Positions 1 through 8,497 of a stretch of 37,820 nt of DNA are shown one piece after another. A program made the position numbers and the translations under genes. Source of the DNA: CAZQQN01 sp964549595 (lineage in GTDB: Bacteria; Bacteroidota; Bacteroidia; CAILMK01; CAYYUA01). The stretch is taken from assembly GCA_964549595.1 (NCBI GenBank), contig CAZJWK010000019.1, positions 1 through 37,820 on the forward strand, written 5' to 3'. The number at the start of each line of letters is the position of its first letter. The first letter of the stretch is position 1. The notes below the pieces were generated by a model. The model searched no databases. It worked only from the letters and a program-made list of their open reading frames with translations, and was not told the origin of the DNA.

Positions 1-107
1 TCAATGATCAGGACTTCTTTTTCTTTGGGTTCAACTTTTACTAAAAAACTGAGTAAATCGTCAATGAAGTCGATTTCATTGTAAGTGGGGCAAAGAATGG
101 TGATCAT
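1..107 (-). CDS. Family 2 glycosyltransferase, N-terminal part (runs off left edge)
   Basis: Only the first 35 codons are present. They begin MITILCPTYNE and continue with an alternating hydrophobic/charged pattern ending VLII. A first beta strand followed by CPTYNE is the classic opening of GT-A family 2 glycosyltransferases (nucleotide-binding loop). The ATG at 105-107 shares one base with the stop of the upstream deacetylase gene (TAATG), so the two are probably translationally coupled. The acceptor and donor cannot be judged from this fragment, and the catalytic DxD lies outside the window. Confidence 0.8.
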   Translation of the reverse strand, partial: MITILCPTYNEIDFIDDLLSFLVKVEPKEKEVLII

Positions 108-898
108 TACCTTTTTAACAACAATTTTCTTAGGACCAAATATTTATCACCGAGGGATTTTTTCAGTAATTTTTTGCTTTCCCAAAGAAATTGTTCTTTA
201 AAAATAAGCTTTGGGTTTCCTTTAATATAATTATGTGCTGTTTTAGAAGATGCATTTCCAAACAGATTAAACCTTCCATAAACAGAAATTCCTGCTACCT
301 TATGAACCTTTGACGTAGGTTCTGAAGTAAATAAATGGTCAATTCCAGCTTCTTTAGCAGCCTTTGCAACTTTAGATGAGTAATAACCTGCTGGTACCGA
401 AGCAACATTGATTTTTTTTCCAAGTAAATTTCCAAGTAATTCACAACTCTTATTCCACTCAAACAAAATATCAGGATAGCTCAAAGTAGAAATTGATGAA
501 GGATGGGAATGGGAATGGCTCCCAATTAAATGTCCCCTTTTATGAAGCTCTATTATCTGATTAGATGAAAGAAAATTTGGATTATCAATGTACTTAGTTG
601 CTATAAAAAAAATTCCCTTAAGATTGTATTCTTCTAAAAGTGGTACAATATTGAAATAAGCAGATTTACCGCCATCATCAAAGGTTATAAGTTTGGATTT
701 TATATCAGAAGAATTCTGAGCTTGTAAAAAGTTAAAAGAGGAATCTTTATTTAAATCATTGGATGTTTCAATCAAATGAGATTGAAACAAAGGTTCTCTC
801 ATCTTGTATTTATCAGGGCCAGTTCCAACAAAACCGCTTTCTGAAATTGCCTCAGTGTTTTTTAAAACATCATGATATAAAAGCGCTATCACTTTCAT
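107..898 (-). CDS. Polysaccharide deacetylase family protein (NodB/CE4-like)
   Basis: The product is 263 aa, predicted to hydrolyse an N- or O-acyl group from a sugar. Sequence evidence: the NodB motif 1 TFDDGG (residues 72-77) with the catalytic-base/metal Asp pair, motif 2 SHSHSHP (127-133) with the metal-binding histidines, and a VPAGYYS segment that replaces the usual RxPxG motif 3. The N-terminus (MKVIALLYHDV) is the usual first strand. No clear signal peptide is seen, so it may act in the cytoplasm on a nucleotide- or lipid-linked sugar. It abuts the formyltransferase gene upstream (no gap) and overlaps the GT2 gene downstream by one base. This pairing suggests an acetyl-to-formyl exchange, which is inference. 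Substrate unknown. Confidence 0.85.
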   Translation of the reverse strand: MKVIALLYHDVLKNTEAISESGFVGTGPDKYKMREPLFQSHLIETSNDLNKDSSFNFLQAQNSSDIKSKLITFDDGGKSAYFNIVPLLEEYNLKGIFFIATKYIDNPNFLSSNQIIELHKRGHLIGSHSHSHPSSISTLSYPDILFEWNKSCELLGNLLGKKINVASVPAGYYSSKVAKAAKEAGIDHLFTSEPTSKVHKVAGISVYGRFNLFGNASSKTAHNYIKGNPKLIFKEQFLWESKKLLKKSLGDKYLVLRKLLLKR

Positions 899-1669
899 CT
901 ATTTACTAACCTTCCATTTGATAAAAGAAGAAAGTTTAGGTTGTCCCCAAAAACCTGACTTTCTATTCGCATCAATTTTTATAGCCTCAGCTTCACCATT
1001 ATAAATTTGTTCAAGCTTAGATCGTATTGCTTCCAAATTATCAAAAACCACCTTTTCTTGTACAGCTAAAGGATTTTCATCCAAGCCAAAATCTACTTTA
1101 AAGTACCCAAAAATGGGACCGGTATCAATGCCTTTATTAACCTTTAACAAGGTCATACCTATCTTTTCATAGTCTTTATTAATCATTGCCCATAAACATC
1201 CGTGGGAATTACGGTATTCAGGGCAAATACCCGGATGCATAACAAAAGTACCCACCGTTGGTATAGCAAAAACCTTTTCTTTTAAAATAAATTTACACCT
1301 TGCAATTACCATGTCCGGTTTATATTGCTTAAGAAAATCAACTGCTTTATCGTCATTTGGACTTTCAACAATAACTTTTGGTACCTTCTCAACCAATTCA
1401 CCATAACTTCCAGATTTTCTTCTTAAGTTGAATTTGGTGGCAGTTAACTTATTTGCTAAGCATACTTTATAATAAATTTTAAATAACAGTGCATCCAACA
1501 CTCCAAGGATCCCTGTTCTTTGATATTCGTTCCTTAACCTATTGTATTTTCGGCTTTTATCTTCATTGATTTCAACCAAGCATACCAAATTACTAAAACT
1601 ACTCAACCATTTTGGTAGTACATCACGATTGAGATCTGAATCTTTATGGTAAATCAGTGCTGTCTTCAT
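899..1669 (-). CDS. Formyltransferase-family protein (Fmt/ArnA-like fold)
   Basis: The product is 256 aa. It resembles the formyl-THF-dependent formyltransferases: the segment MHPGICPEYRNSHG (144-157) corresponds to the NxHxSLLPxYRG active-site loop, and GIDTGPI (180-186) to the loop carrying the catalytic Asp (D182). H145 and D182 are kept, but the canonical Asn two residues before the His is V143. This departs from Fmt, ArnA and VioF-type enzymes, so the chemistry needs caution. The likely role is N-formylation of an amino sugar. The gene starts inside the 3' end of the sulfotransferase gene (26-nt overlap) and ends directly before the deacetylase gene. Family confident, substrate unknown. 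Confidence 0.8.
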   Translation of the reverse strand: MKTALIYHKDSDLNRDVLPKWLSSFSNLVCLVEINEDKSRKYNRLRNEYQRTGILGVLDALLFKIYYKVCLANKLTATKFNLRRKSGSYGELVEKVPKVIVESPNDDKAVDFLKQYKPDMVIARCKFILKEKVFAIPTVGTFVMHPGICPEYRNSHGCLWAMINKDYEKIGMTLLKVNKGIDTGPIFGYFKVDFGLDENPLAVQEKVVFDNLEAIRSKLEQIYNGEAEAIKIDANRKSGFWGQPKLSSFIKWKVSK

Positions 1670-2510
1670 GCAAGTACCAATTCTTTAAAGAAACCTCCAG
1701 AATTTCTTCAACTTGAGTTATTTCAGATTCAATTGTTTGCCTATGATTTTCAAAAAGTATCCTTAAATACGTTTCCTTTTGTTTTTGATAATCATCATCT
1801 TCCTTGAAAAACAATTTCTCTACTAAGGATGAGTTTTTAATAGCATTCAATAATTGAAGCAATTCCAATTTTCTTAATAAGTCGGCACCCTTTCTAAGAA
1901 CAAACCTTAGTACAGGAAATCGGATATTTTGAGCCGGATTAATGGTATCATGTACGTCATTTGGAAGAAATTGGTAATCTACACCAATAAAGTTATAAAG
2001 CTCTTTCAGGAATTTCTCCGGATTTTGCAACAAATCATCGTAAAAAAAAACTTTTAATTGATTTTTTCCAAAATATTTCAAATAGCGATTTAAATGCTCC
2101 CCAACCCTATTTTGTCTCAATATCTCAGGGTATTGCACTAAAGCTTCTTTAAAAGATATGTAATAATCAATCTCGCCTCTTTGCTTTAATGATTGGAAAA
2201 CCGATATAGTCCTGTAATAGGGATTTCTTAAGACCGTAAAGAGTTTAACATTTGGAATAGTCTCTTTTATTCTTTTCGGAACTTCAGGTGTATAAAAGTA
2301 CCTGTTTGAAATTTCTCCTTTAACAAACTTTTTACTCGGTTCTGGATAAAATTGCTCATACCAATCCAATCCTTTATCATAAAATAAGGAAAAGAAATTC
2401 GTCTCTTTGGTTCCTTCCGATAAATATACCTCAGGATGTTGTTTCAACATTTCATACAAAAAAGTTGTCCCTGATCTTCCTGGTCCTATATGGATAAAAT
2501 CGGGTAACAT
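1644..2510 (-). CDS. Sulfotransferase family protein
   Basis: The product is 288 aa, a PAPS-dependent sulfotransferase predicted to sulfate a glycan hydroxyl or amino group. The 5'-phosphosulfate loop is visible as GPGRSGTTF (9-17) and the 3'-phosphate-binding signature as RNPYYRTIS (95-103). The spacing and length fit the compact bacterial sulfotransferase family. Its ATG overlaps the stop of the upstream GT4 gene by one base (TAATG). It is one of four sulfotransferase genes in the cluster, so the final glycan is probably sulfated at more than one position. The acceptor is not predictable. Confidence 0.9.
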   Translation of the reverse strand: MLPDFIHIGPGRSGTTFLYEMLKQHPEVYLSEGTKETNFFSLFYDKGLDWYEQFYPEPSKKFVKGEISNRYFYTPEVPKRIKETIPNVKLFTVLRNPYYRTISVFQSLKQRGEIDYYISFKEALVQYPEILRQNRVGEHLNRYLKYFGKNQLKVFFYDDLLQNPEKFLKELYNFIGVDYQFLPNDVHDTINPAQNIRFPVLRFVLRKGADLLRKLELLQLLNAIKNSSLVEKLFFKEDDDYQKQKETYLRILFENHRQTIESEITQVEEILEVSLKNWYLHEDSTDLP

Positions 2511-3532
2511 TAAGCAGCCTCAGTCACTTCTTCAATTAAATCAATCCATTTTTGTTTACCATTGGTCCAGTCAAATTTTCTTGCCTTTTTGATGGCATTT
2601 TGACTGATCATCTTGCATTGTTCGGGGTTATTAAGTAAATATGCTATTTGATCAGCCATCATTTGCGGATTGTTTTTTTCAACTATAGTACCCTCCTGCC
2701 CATCGTTAATTAATTGTGGTATCCCTCCAGCATTGGTACTAACAACAGGAAAACCCATTGCCATGGCTTCAATCAAGGTAATGGGCTGATTATCAATTTG
2801 ACTGGTATTTAAAAAAACATCCTTTTCCTGGCATATTTCGATAAGCCTTGCTTTATCCTGCTTATCCATCAGGGATACTTGGTTTTCCAAACTATATTCC
2901 TCTATTTTTTGAACAACCTGGTGATATGTTCCATCTTTAACAGGCCCCATCATCGTTAAGGTGGCCTCCGGGAATCTTTTAATCAGCAGCTTCATCACTT
3001 CGATAGCAAGCACCGGATTGTAATTCTTATGAAAAGCCCGAATCCATACAAGATGCGGATGGATGGTTGCTCTAATCCTGCTTTTATAATCCGGGAAGTT
3101 AATAAAGTTCGGAATTTCCAAGCAATCATAACCTTTGGCTTGGAAAAATGTTTTTAAATAAGGAGAAGGTGCCACAATGGCCCGGCTTTGACCTATAAAA
3201 TACTTGAAGGTTCGAGGCCATTGCTTGTACTTTTTTTTTAACTGATCACTGTGTAAGTAAAGGACATACGGTTTTTGAAGAAGATTGGCCAACATGCCTA
3301 TTATGAAAGAATACCAGAAACTTTGGTAGGCATAGAGATCTATAATAACCAAATTAACCTGGTTTCTATGCTGTAACAAACCCTTAACCCCATCCCATAA
3401 GCGGGCCCATTTTTGTTTTTCGGGGGATTTGGCTAACACTTCATAATGGGCTCCCAACCGCTTGGCTAAAAATTCAATGGGGGTTGGATTCGCCCCATAT
3501 CGGGATAACATATGCCCAACATAGTATATCAC
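2510..3532 (-). CDS. Family 4 glycosyltransferase
   Basis: The product is 340 aa, a GT-B fold retaining glycosyltransferase. The C-terminal half has the GT4 donor-binding signature IDNQPITLIEAMAMGFPVVS (246-265), followed by NAGGIPQLI. The N-terminal acceptor domain begins MIYYVGHMLSRYGANPTP, with the Gly-containing first loop. No membrane segment is evident, so it should act at the cytoplasmic face of the inner membrane during repeat-unit assembly. It is preceded by a 170-bp spacer that carries degenerate 8-bp repeats and is coupled by a TAATG overlap to the downstream sulfotransferase. Sugar specificity unknown. Confidence 0.88.
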   Translation of the reverse strand: MIYYVGHMLSRYGANPTPIEFLAKRLGAHYEVLAKSPEKQKWARLWDGVKGLLQHRNQVNLVIIDLYAYQSFWYSFIIGMLANLLQKPYVLYLHSDQLKKKYKQWPRTFKYFIGQSRAIVAPSPYLKTFFQAKGYDCLEIPNFINFPDYKSRIRATIHPHLVWIRAFHKNYNPVLAIEVMKLLIKRFPEATLTMMGPVKDGTYHQVVQKIEEYSLENQVSLMDKQDKARLIEICQEKDVFLNTSQIDNQPITLIEAMAMGFPVVSTNAGGIPQLINDGQEGTIVEKNNPQMMADQIAYLLNNPEQCKMISQNAIKKARKFDWTNGKQKWIDLIEEVTEAA

Positions 3533-3608
3533 AAGTACAATTTAATTGCGTTAAGAAGCCAATTGTGGAGCATAACCGGCTCGATAAAAAATCAATACAG
3601 CTCTTCAC

Positions 3609-3680
3609 CTTTCAACCCCTCAAAAATTTAACCAATAAACCTATCAACGGATCAACGAATAAACCCAGAAACCTCAACGT
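3609..3680. repeat. Degenerate octamer repeat array in intergenic spacer
   Basis: Reading the plus strand from 3609 in steps of 8 gives CTTTCAAC, CCCTCAAA, AATTTAAC, CAATAAAC, CTATCAAC, GGATCAAC, GAATAAAC, CCAGAAAC, then CTCAACG. The period of 8 holds for nine units, with a core close to NNNTCAAC. This is a decayed relative of the arrays at 11437 and 11583. It fills most of the spacer between two GT4 genes. Confidence 0.7.
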
Positions 3681-3702
3681 TATCCCATGCTCCATGACTG
3701 GT

Positions 3703-4704
3703 TTATTGTAAAGCTTCATGGTACACCTCAAAAATTTTCCGGGCTACTTGCTTGCTGTCAATGCCTTGCCTTAGCACCTCTTCCCTACCGTTGGAACGCT
3801 TTTGATTGTTCGTGATCTGTACCAATCCCTTTGCTAATTCCGAAGCATGGTAATTTCCAATGAAGGAAGGTTCAGTAAATTGAAGCCGTTCCTCAACATC
3901 CCCACATGGAACAGTAACAATGGGCAGGTTACAAGCCATGGCTTCTTTAACCGAGTTATTGGATCCTTCGTGAAAAGAAGTTATCAAAAGCGCATCAGCA
4001 GCATTGTAAAGCACCGGCAAGAATTCTTGCGGATAATGTTTTACCTTAAAAAGTTCAAAATGGGGTTCCAGTGAATTCGCTTCTTTAATCGTTGCTTCGG
4101 CCAATGCCGGATTTTTAACCCAAGCTCCATGCCTGCTGTCATCGTGAAAGAAAAGGATATATTTTCTACGGTGGTCCCAGCCGAGCTGTTTGCGGCAGTA
4201 TTGTTGATCCATTGGTTTAAAGGAATCTACATCCACCCCGTTTGGAATTACCGTGCATTTTGCCCTTGAAACCGGCCAAAGCCGTTTTTTCAATCTGCTG
4301 GATTTAGCAATACATCTTGAAGCGCCTAAGGCAGCCAATTGCGATAATATGCTCGATAGCTTTCCGGATAACTTGGCCTTTCCTTTTTCATCATAATTTC
4401 CAAGCAGATCACTGCCACAAAATGAAACCACTACAGGAAGGGGTGAAAAAAGCACTGTCAACAATCCTGTTGAAGTACCCCACTGGGCATGGACGAGATT
4501 GCATTTTTCTTTAAGGGAAGTCTTTTTTAGGGCCCTACCTGCTTGAATGATCCCCTTGACGGATTTTCTTGAAACCAAATGAAACTGCTCGATGGTCAAT
4601 TCCTCGATGTTTTTAATTAAGGATTTGTATTGGGCAATAGCCCAACTCGGTAGCTTCTTTTGGCCATTAACGTAGTTGGCGGTGAGGATCATTAAAACCT
4701 TCAT
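3703..4704 (-). CDS. Family 4 glycosyltransferase
   Basis: I place the start at 4704 (MKVLMILTANYVNG), because that is where the GT-B fold begins. An in-frame ATG at 4731 adds nine residues with no family support. The 333-aa product shows FCGSDLLGN (95-103) in the first domain, IPNGVDVDSFKP (153-164) at the hinge, and EGSNNSVKEAMACNLPIV (246-263) as the donor-binding signature with the conserved Glu residues. It is a cytoplasmic retaining glycosyltransferase for repeat-unit assembly. A 61-bp gap separates it from the frameshifted sulfotransferase upstream. Donor and acceptor unknown. Confidence 0.87.
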   Translation of the reverse strand: MKVLMILTANYVNGQKKLPSWAIAQYKSLIKNIEELTIEQFHLVSRKSVKGIIQAGRALKKTSLKEKCNLVHAQWGTSTGLLTVLFSPLPVVVSFCGSDLLGNYDEKGKAKLSGKLSSILSQLAALGASRCIAKSSRLKKRLWPVSRAKCTVIPNGVDVDSFKPMDQQYCRKQLGWDHRRKYILFFHDDSRHGAWVKNPALAEATIKEANSLEPHFELFKVKHYPQEFLPVLYNAADALLITSFHEGSNNSVKEAMACNLPIVTVPCGDVEERLQFTEPSFIGNYHASELAKGLVQITNNQKRSNGREEVLRQGIDSKQVARKIFEVYHEALQ

Positions 4705-4765
4705 ACAACATAACCTTTTCAATGAAGGCAATTTTAGAAGAATAGGAAAACACTTAAATTCAAGT

Positions 4766-5702
4766 TTAGGATATTTTCAAAGGCCTAATCATGCTACCAC
4801 CTAATTTTTTAATGGCCAAATTTATCCCCCTCAGCGGTAGGTCTAAAAGCAAATAAGCAAAAACCAATAGGTCAGAAGATAACCTTCTTTTGTATACTTT
4901 AACATTTTGATACCCTAATGCTTCGTTAACATCCCCAACCAAATAAGCAATTAGGTTTCCCATTAGATTATTGGATACATAAGAAGTGCGGGATTTGGCA
5001 TATTCTTTTAATTTTGATTGAAGGCATGAAATGCTGGATCGTCCTGTTGCTTTATGCATAAAAGCATCTAATTTATAACAGTAATTGTCAAAATCATCGT
5101 ACAAGTCTTCCAATCTGAGCTCAAGGTATTTTTCACCATTAATTTTTTCCTTGTTATGCATTCCCGTTTTCATTTGTCTTCTCCAATAAAAAGCTCCTGC
5201 AACAGGGTTCGTAGCCCCCCCAATATTGGTTAAGTTTTGAATACGCTACATCTTCCCCTTTTCTTACCATATTGATGAACCATGAATTGGGTAAATACCT
5301 TCTTAATTCAGCCATGTTTAAGAGGTCTTTGGGATCCTTGTAGCCTGGAAAATCAACAGTAATCTTTAACGGACGGCTCCTTAATTCAGCAACATATTTG
5401 AATAAACCAAGCACAAATCCTTCAACCGTAGCCGCTTGGATATGTTTTCCAAGTTCTTCTTTTGCTGTATTCCATCCTTTTTCTCTTAAATGATTCAACA
5501 CATTAGCGTTATAACATGTCTCTAAAGCATGCCGGTAACCTTCTTTGGTTTTCAAATCCAATTTTTCCAAGTACTTGCAGAGTTTTAAAACATTTTTCGG
5601 TTCGGCACTCGTACCAATTCCATATACCCATCTTAAAATCCATACCATAAAAGATGTACCCGAACGGCCTGAACCGACAACAATTATAATGGAATTTGAC
5701 AT
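4766..5702 (-). pseudogene. Sulfotransferase interrupted by a +1 frameshift at a G7 tract
   Basis: Two overlapping reading frames make one sulfotransferase. The first (5702 down to 5154) holds the 5'-PSB loop GSGRSGTSF near residue 10 and a candidate 3'-PB region, INMVRKGEDVAYS. It then runs into non-homologous sequence and stops. The second frame (open through 5173 to 4766) carries the expected continuation, NPVAGAFYWRRQ, then YLELRLEDLYDDF, the usual C-terminal signature. The frames meet at seven Gs on the coding strand (C7 at 5215-5221). Removing one G (936 nt) gives a continuous protein of 311 aa, the expected size. It could be a phase-variable gene, a recent mutation or a homopolymer sequencing error; this sequence cannot tell which. 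Confidence 0.85.
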
Positions 5703-5707
5703 TTGGA

Positions 5708-7363
5708 TTAGTAATTCATCGAAAATTTTGAGCGCCAGAATCTAACATCAAATACTACATCATCATTCAATTTTTGAAATGTGTGAATTCCTTTAAATTT
5801 TTTATCCCACGCTGTCTCAATTTTGTCAATAGTTACTTCTTCGTATTCGTTTGTCGATAAACCCACAATTTTGTTAACATTGACCCTTTTGCCATAAGTA
5901 TGTTCAATATCTTGTGAAAATCTTAACATCTCATCATTATTCTTAATTATATTTCCAGCATTTCTACTGTATCTTGGAGATGATGCAATAGGATTTAAAG
6001 GATGCTTATAAAATTTTGTTGTAAACAAATTTTCAGAATAAAACAAATACAACTCGTCATGCATAGAAGCATTGTTATGCTCAGTGTAGTTAGCAAACAA
6101 CCAATAATATCCTTCATGCCATAAAATTACAGGATCAGCAAATTTGCCGTTGAGTAATGTCAAATAATACTCCCAATGGTACGGAAAGTCTTTAGCTTTA
6201 TATAAATCCAGTTTTTCAGATTGGAAGTTTTCAAAAGTCATATAAATCGCACCATCAATTTCAAACAAAAAAGGAAATGAAAGATGATTTTCAAGTTTTA
6301 AAACTGGAAATGGTTCAGAGCAACCATCTTTTTCTGAAAATTCACAACATTGAATAAAACCAGGGTGCGATTTATATTTGGTTTCAAAAAACAGATATTT
6401 TTTATCTTTAAAGGAGAACAAAAACGGGTCTGCCCATAAGGTGTTTTTCGGAGGAGTTAAGTATTTTGATTTTCTAAGATCAATTCCTCCTGTTTCCTTA
6501 GTGAACCCAATTTTCCACGTATTTTCCCACAAATATTTATTAAAGTAACCAGAAATAATTTTAATAAATAGCCTCCATAGAAACCCCAGCATTTTAACAT
6601 TACCCGGATTTTTATACAAGGGTCGATCATAAATGTTAACGGATGAATTAAGGTTTTTCTTGGAGTTGAAATAAGCATTATGCCCAATTTTTTTTAATCG
6701 CTCAATTTCGCGGGGAATAACAAAAACCCCTTTCCAGTAATAATTGCATTTATTAAGAAAAAGTGAGAATGGATAGGTTTTTGAATGTCCCTTAAATAAA
6801 ACTGTTCCTCCATCAATACTATCACTGAGGATCTGAAGCGTAATTCCCGTAGTAGGTTCTTGATTGATAAGCTCCCATATTCCTGGCGGCCGTCCCCTGT
6901 TAATTCTATTATCTCCATGATGATAGGACCAAACTCCATAGGTAGCAGCATTTAGGATTTGTCCTTTTATTATCCCTAAACCCAACCTAATGATCACATC
7001 CGTTTCTTGTTTTTTAATAAATTCTACATCACTTGGTTTTACATATTCACTAACTTTCTTTTTTTCTATATCAATTTCTCGATAAGGAATAGCTTGTAAA
7101 TTATCTAAATAAACTTTAGTGAATGGATTGGATTTTGTATTCCATAGTAGGTTCTTATCAATCAATTCGTAAGCTTTAAAAAATATACTGGAAAAATTAT
7201 CTTTTAATTTGGCAAAAATATTTTTTTGTTTATTATTTTTTTTAGGTAAATAGACATATTGGATATAACAAGCCTCGGATTCTTGAAGTTTGTCTATCAT
7301 TTCTTTAATCCAGGTGGGCTGTGTATAACTGTTTAATAATAAAGCAACTTTAATTTTTTTCAT
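5708..7363 (-). CDS. Formyltransferase-like domain fused to GINT1-N-like beta-propeller domain
   Basis: The product is 551 aa with two domains. Residues about 1-240 resemble a formyltransferase: WSYHHGDNRINRGRPPG (145-161) matches the active-site loop, and DSIDGGTV (181-188) the catalytic-Asp loop. The Asn of the NxH motif is S146. Residues about 285-551 look like the N-terminal domain of glucosamine inositolphosphorylceramide transferase 1, a five-bladed propeller related to GH43 folds. They contain LWADPFLF (309-316), KFADPVILWHEGYYWLF (407-423), SRNAGNII (466-473) and RFSQDIEHTYG (481-491). The fusion suggests formylation coupled to sugar recognition or transfer. It sits between a GT4 gene and the broken sulfotransferase gene. 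Function uncertain. Confidence 0.75.
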   Translation of the reverse strand: MKKIKVALLLNSYTQPTWIKEMIDKLQESEACYIQYVYLPKKNNKQKNIFAKLKDNFSSIFFKAYELIDKNLLWNTKSNPFTKVYLDNLQAIPYREIDIEKKKVSEYVKPSDVEFIKKQETDVIIRLGLGIIKGQILNAATYGVWSYHHGDNRINRGRPPGIWELINQEPTTGITLQILSDSIDGGTVLFKGHSKTYPFSLFLNKCNYYWKGVFVIPREIERLKKIGHNAYFNSKKNLNSSVNIYDRPLYKNPGNVKMLGFLWRLFIKIISGYFNKYLWENTWKIGFTKETGGIDLRKSKYLTPPKNTLWADPFLFSFKDKKYLFFETKYKSHPGFIQCCEFSEKDGCSEPFPVLKLENHLSFPFLFEIDGAIYMTFENFQSEKLDLYKAKDFPYHWEYYLTLLNGKFADPVILWHEGYYWLFANYTEHNNASMHDELYLFYSENLFTTKFYKHPLNPIASSPRYSRNAGNIIKNNDEMLRFSQDIEHTYGKRVNVNKIVGLSTNEYEEVTIDKIETAWDKKFKGIHTFQKLNDDVVFDVRFWRSKFSMNY

Positions 7364-7375
7364 CCAAATTTTTTG

Positions 7376-8482
7376 TTAATTGATCAAATTTTTAAAAGCT
7401 TGATACCTCCCCTGGAACGAAAAAAGGTTTTTGGCCCTTTGCGCATTGAACTCGCCCATTTCTTTTAATTGATTTCTGTTTAAGCTGGCCAATTTCCCAA
7501 GAGACTGGGCAATGCTTTCCGGATTATTAGGCTCAAATAAAACCCCTCCCCTGTTTTGTTTTATCAAATAATTGTGGTCCCCAATATTTCCGACCCATAT
7601 GGGTTTACCACATGCCATTCCCTCTATAACAAAATTAGAGCTACCCTCTCTCTTCGAAGGTAGCCCAACAATATCGGCATTATGTATTTCAGACCTCATA
7701 TCTTCGATTGGGCCATGGAATTGGCAATTTTCATTTAGTTGGTATTTTTCAATTAAAGCAATTGCTTTTTTATAATAAGCGTATTTGGCTTCAATTTCTT
7801 CATGTTTGTTGCCATACCATTTTATTAAAATGTTGGAAGAATAGTTTGAAGTAAATAATTGAACCCCTTCAATTAAATTATGAATATTTTTTACAGGACT
7901 GTAATTAGCAGCAATTAAAATGGTAAGTTGCTTTTTTTTATGGTTTGTTTCGGATTTTTGTGGATAGAATTTTTCAAAATCTATCATGTTAAAAATAACC
8001 CTAACTTTAGAAGCTAACCAAGGTGCTGTTTTTTGAAGGGTTCCCTTTGAATGGATATTGTTTATAACCAGGTAGTCAGCTAACCTGTAGATATTCAATC
8101 TAATAAAATCTTTTAACTGTAATTTTTCTTCAGCTTTTCCTCTGTCTGAAATTATTAATTTCAATCCAGGGAAAAAAGGTTTTAACAAACAAGCTATTTG
8201 ATTGGCATTGTACAAAAATGAAACTACAACATCCGGTTTAAATTTTTTAACCTGTTTAAAAACTTTAAATAATTGATAAATCTTCCCTTCAGCATGTATT
8301 TTTTGGTAGTCTACTCCTTTTGCTAAAAGCCTATCTTTATAAAAATCTTTAGTATACTGATAATATGTTAAAAGCCTTACCCTATATTCCTGTTTTAATA
8401 AACTAACTAAGTAATAAACTTGTCTTTGGCTGCCACCGGGTGCCATGTTATCAATTAAAACCAATACTTTTTGCTTTTCCAT
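7376..8482 (-). CDS. Family 4 glycosyltransferase
   Basis: The product is 368 aa, a GT-B retaining glycosyltransferase. The N-terminal glycine loop is DNMAPGGSQRQ (11-21), typical of GT4 enzymes that use UDP-sugars. The C-terminal donor signature is EGSSNFVIEGMACGKP (279-294), and NYSPVKNIHNLIEG (193-206) is the usual start of the second Rossmann domain. No membrane helices are apparent. It lies 15 bp downstream of the CapK-like gene and 12 bp upstream of the formyltransferase fusion, so the three are probably co-transcribed. Linkage unknown. Confidence 0.9.
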   Translation of the reverse strand: MEKQKVLVLIDNMAPGGSQRQVYYLVSLLKQEYRVRLLTYYQYTKDFYKDRLLAKGVDYQKIHAEGKIYQLFKVFKQVKKFKPDVVVSFLYNANQIACLLKPFFPGLKLIISDRGKAEEKLQLKDFIRLNIYRLADYLVINNIHSKGTLQKTAPWLASKVRVIFNMIDFEKFYPQKSETNHKKKQLTILIAANYSPVKNIHNLIEGVQLFTSNYSSNILIKWYGNKHEEIEAKYAYYKKAIALIEKYQLNENCQFHGPIEDMRSEIHNADIVGLPSKREGSSNFVIEGMACGKPIWVGNIGDHNYLIKQNRGGVLFEPNNPESIAQSLGKLASLNRNQLKEMGEFNAQRAKNLFSFQGRYQAFKNLIN

Positions 8483-8497
8483 TTTTGGACTTAGTCA

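Noticed and set aside
6457..6951. Minus-strand open frames inside the formyltransferase fusion gene
   Set aside because: They are alternative frames of a well-supported gene and show no family features.
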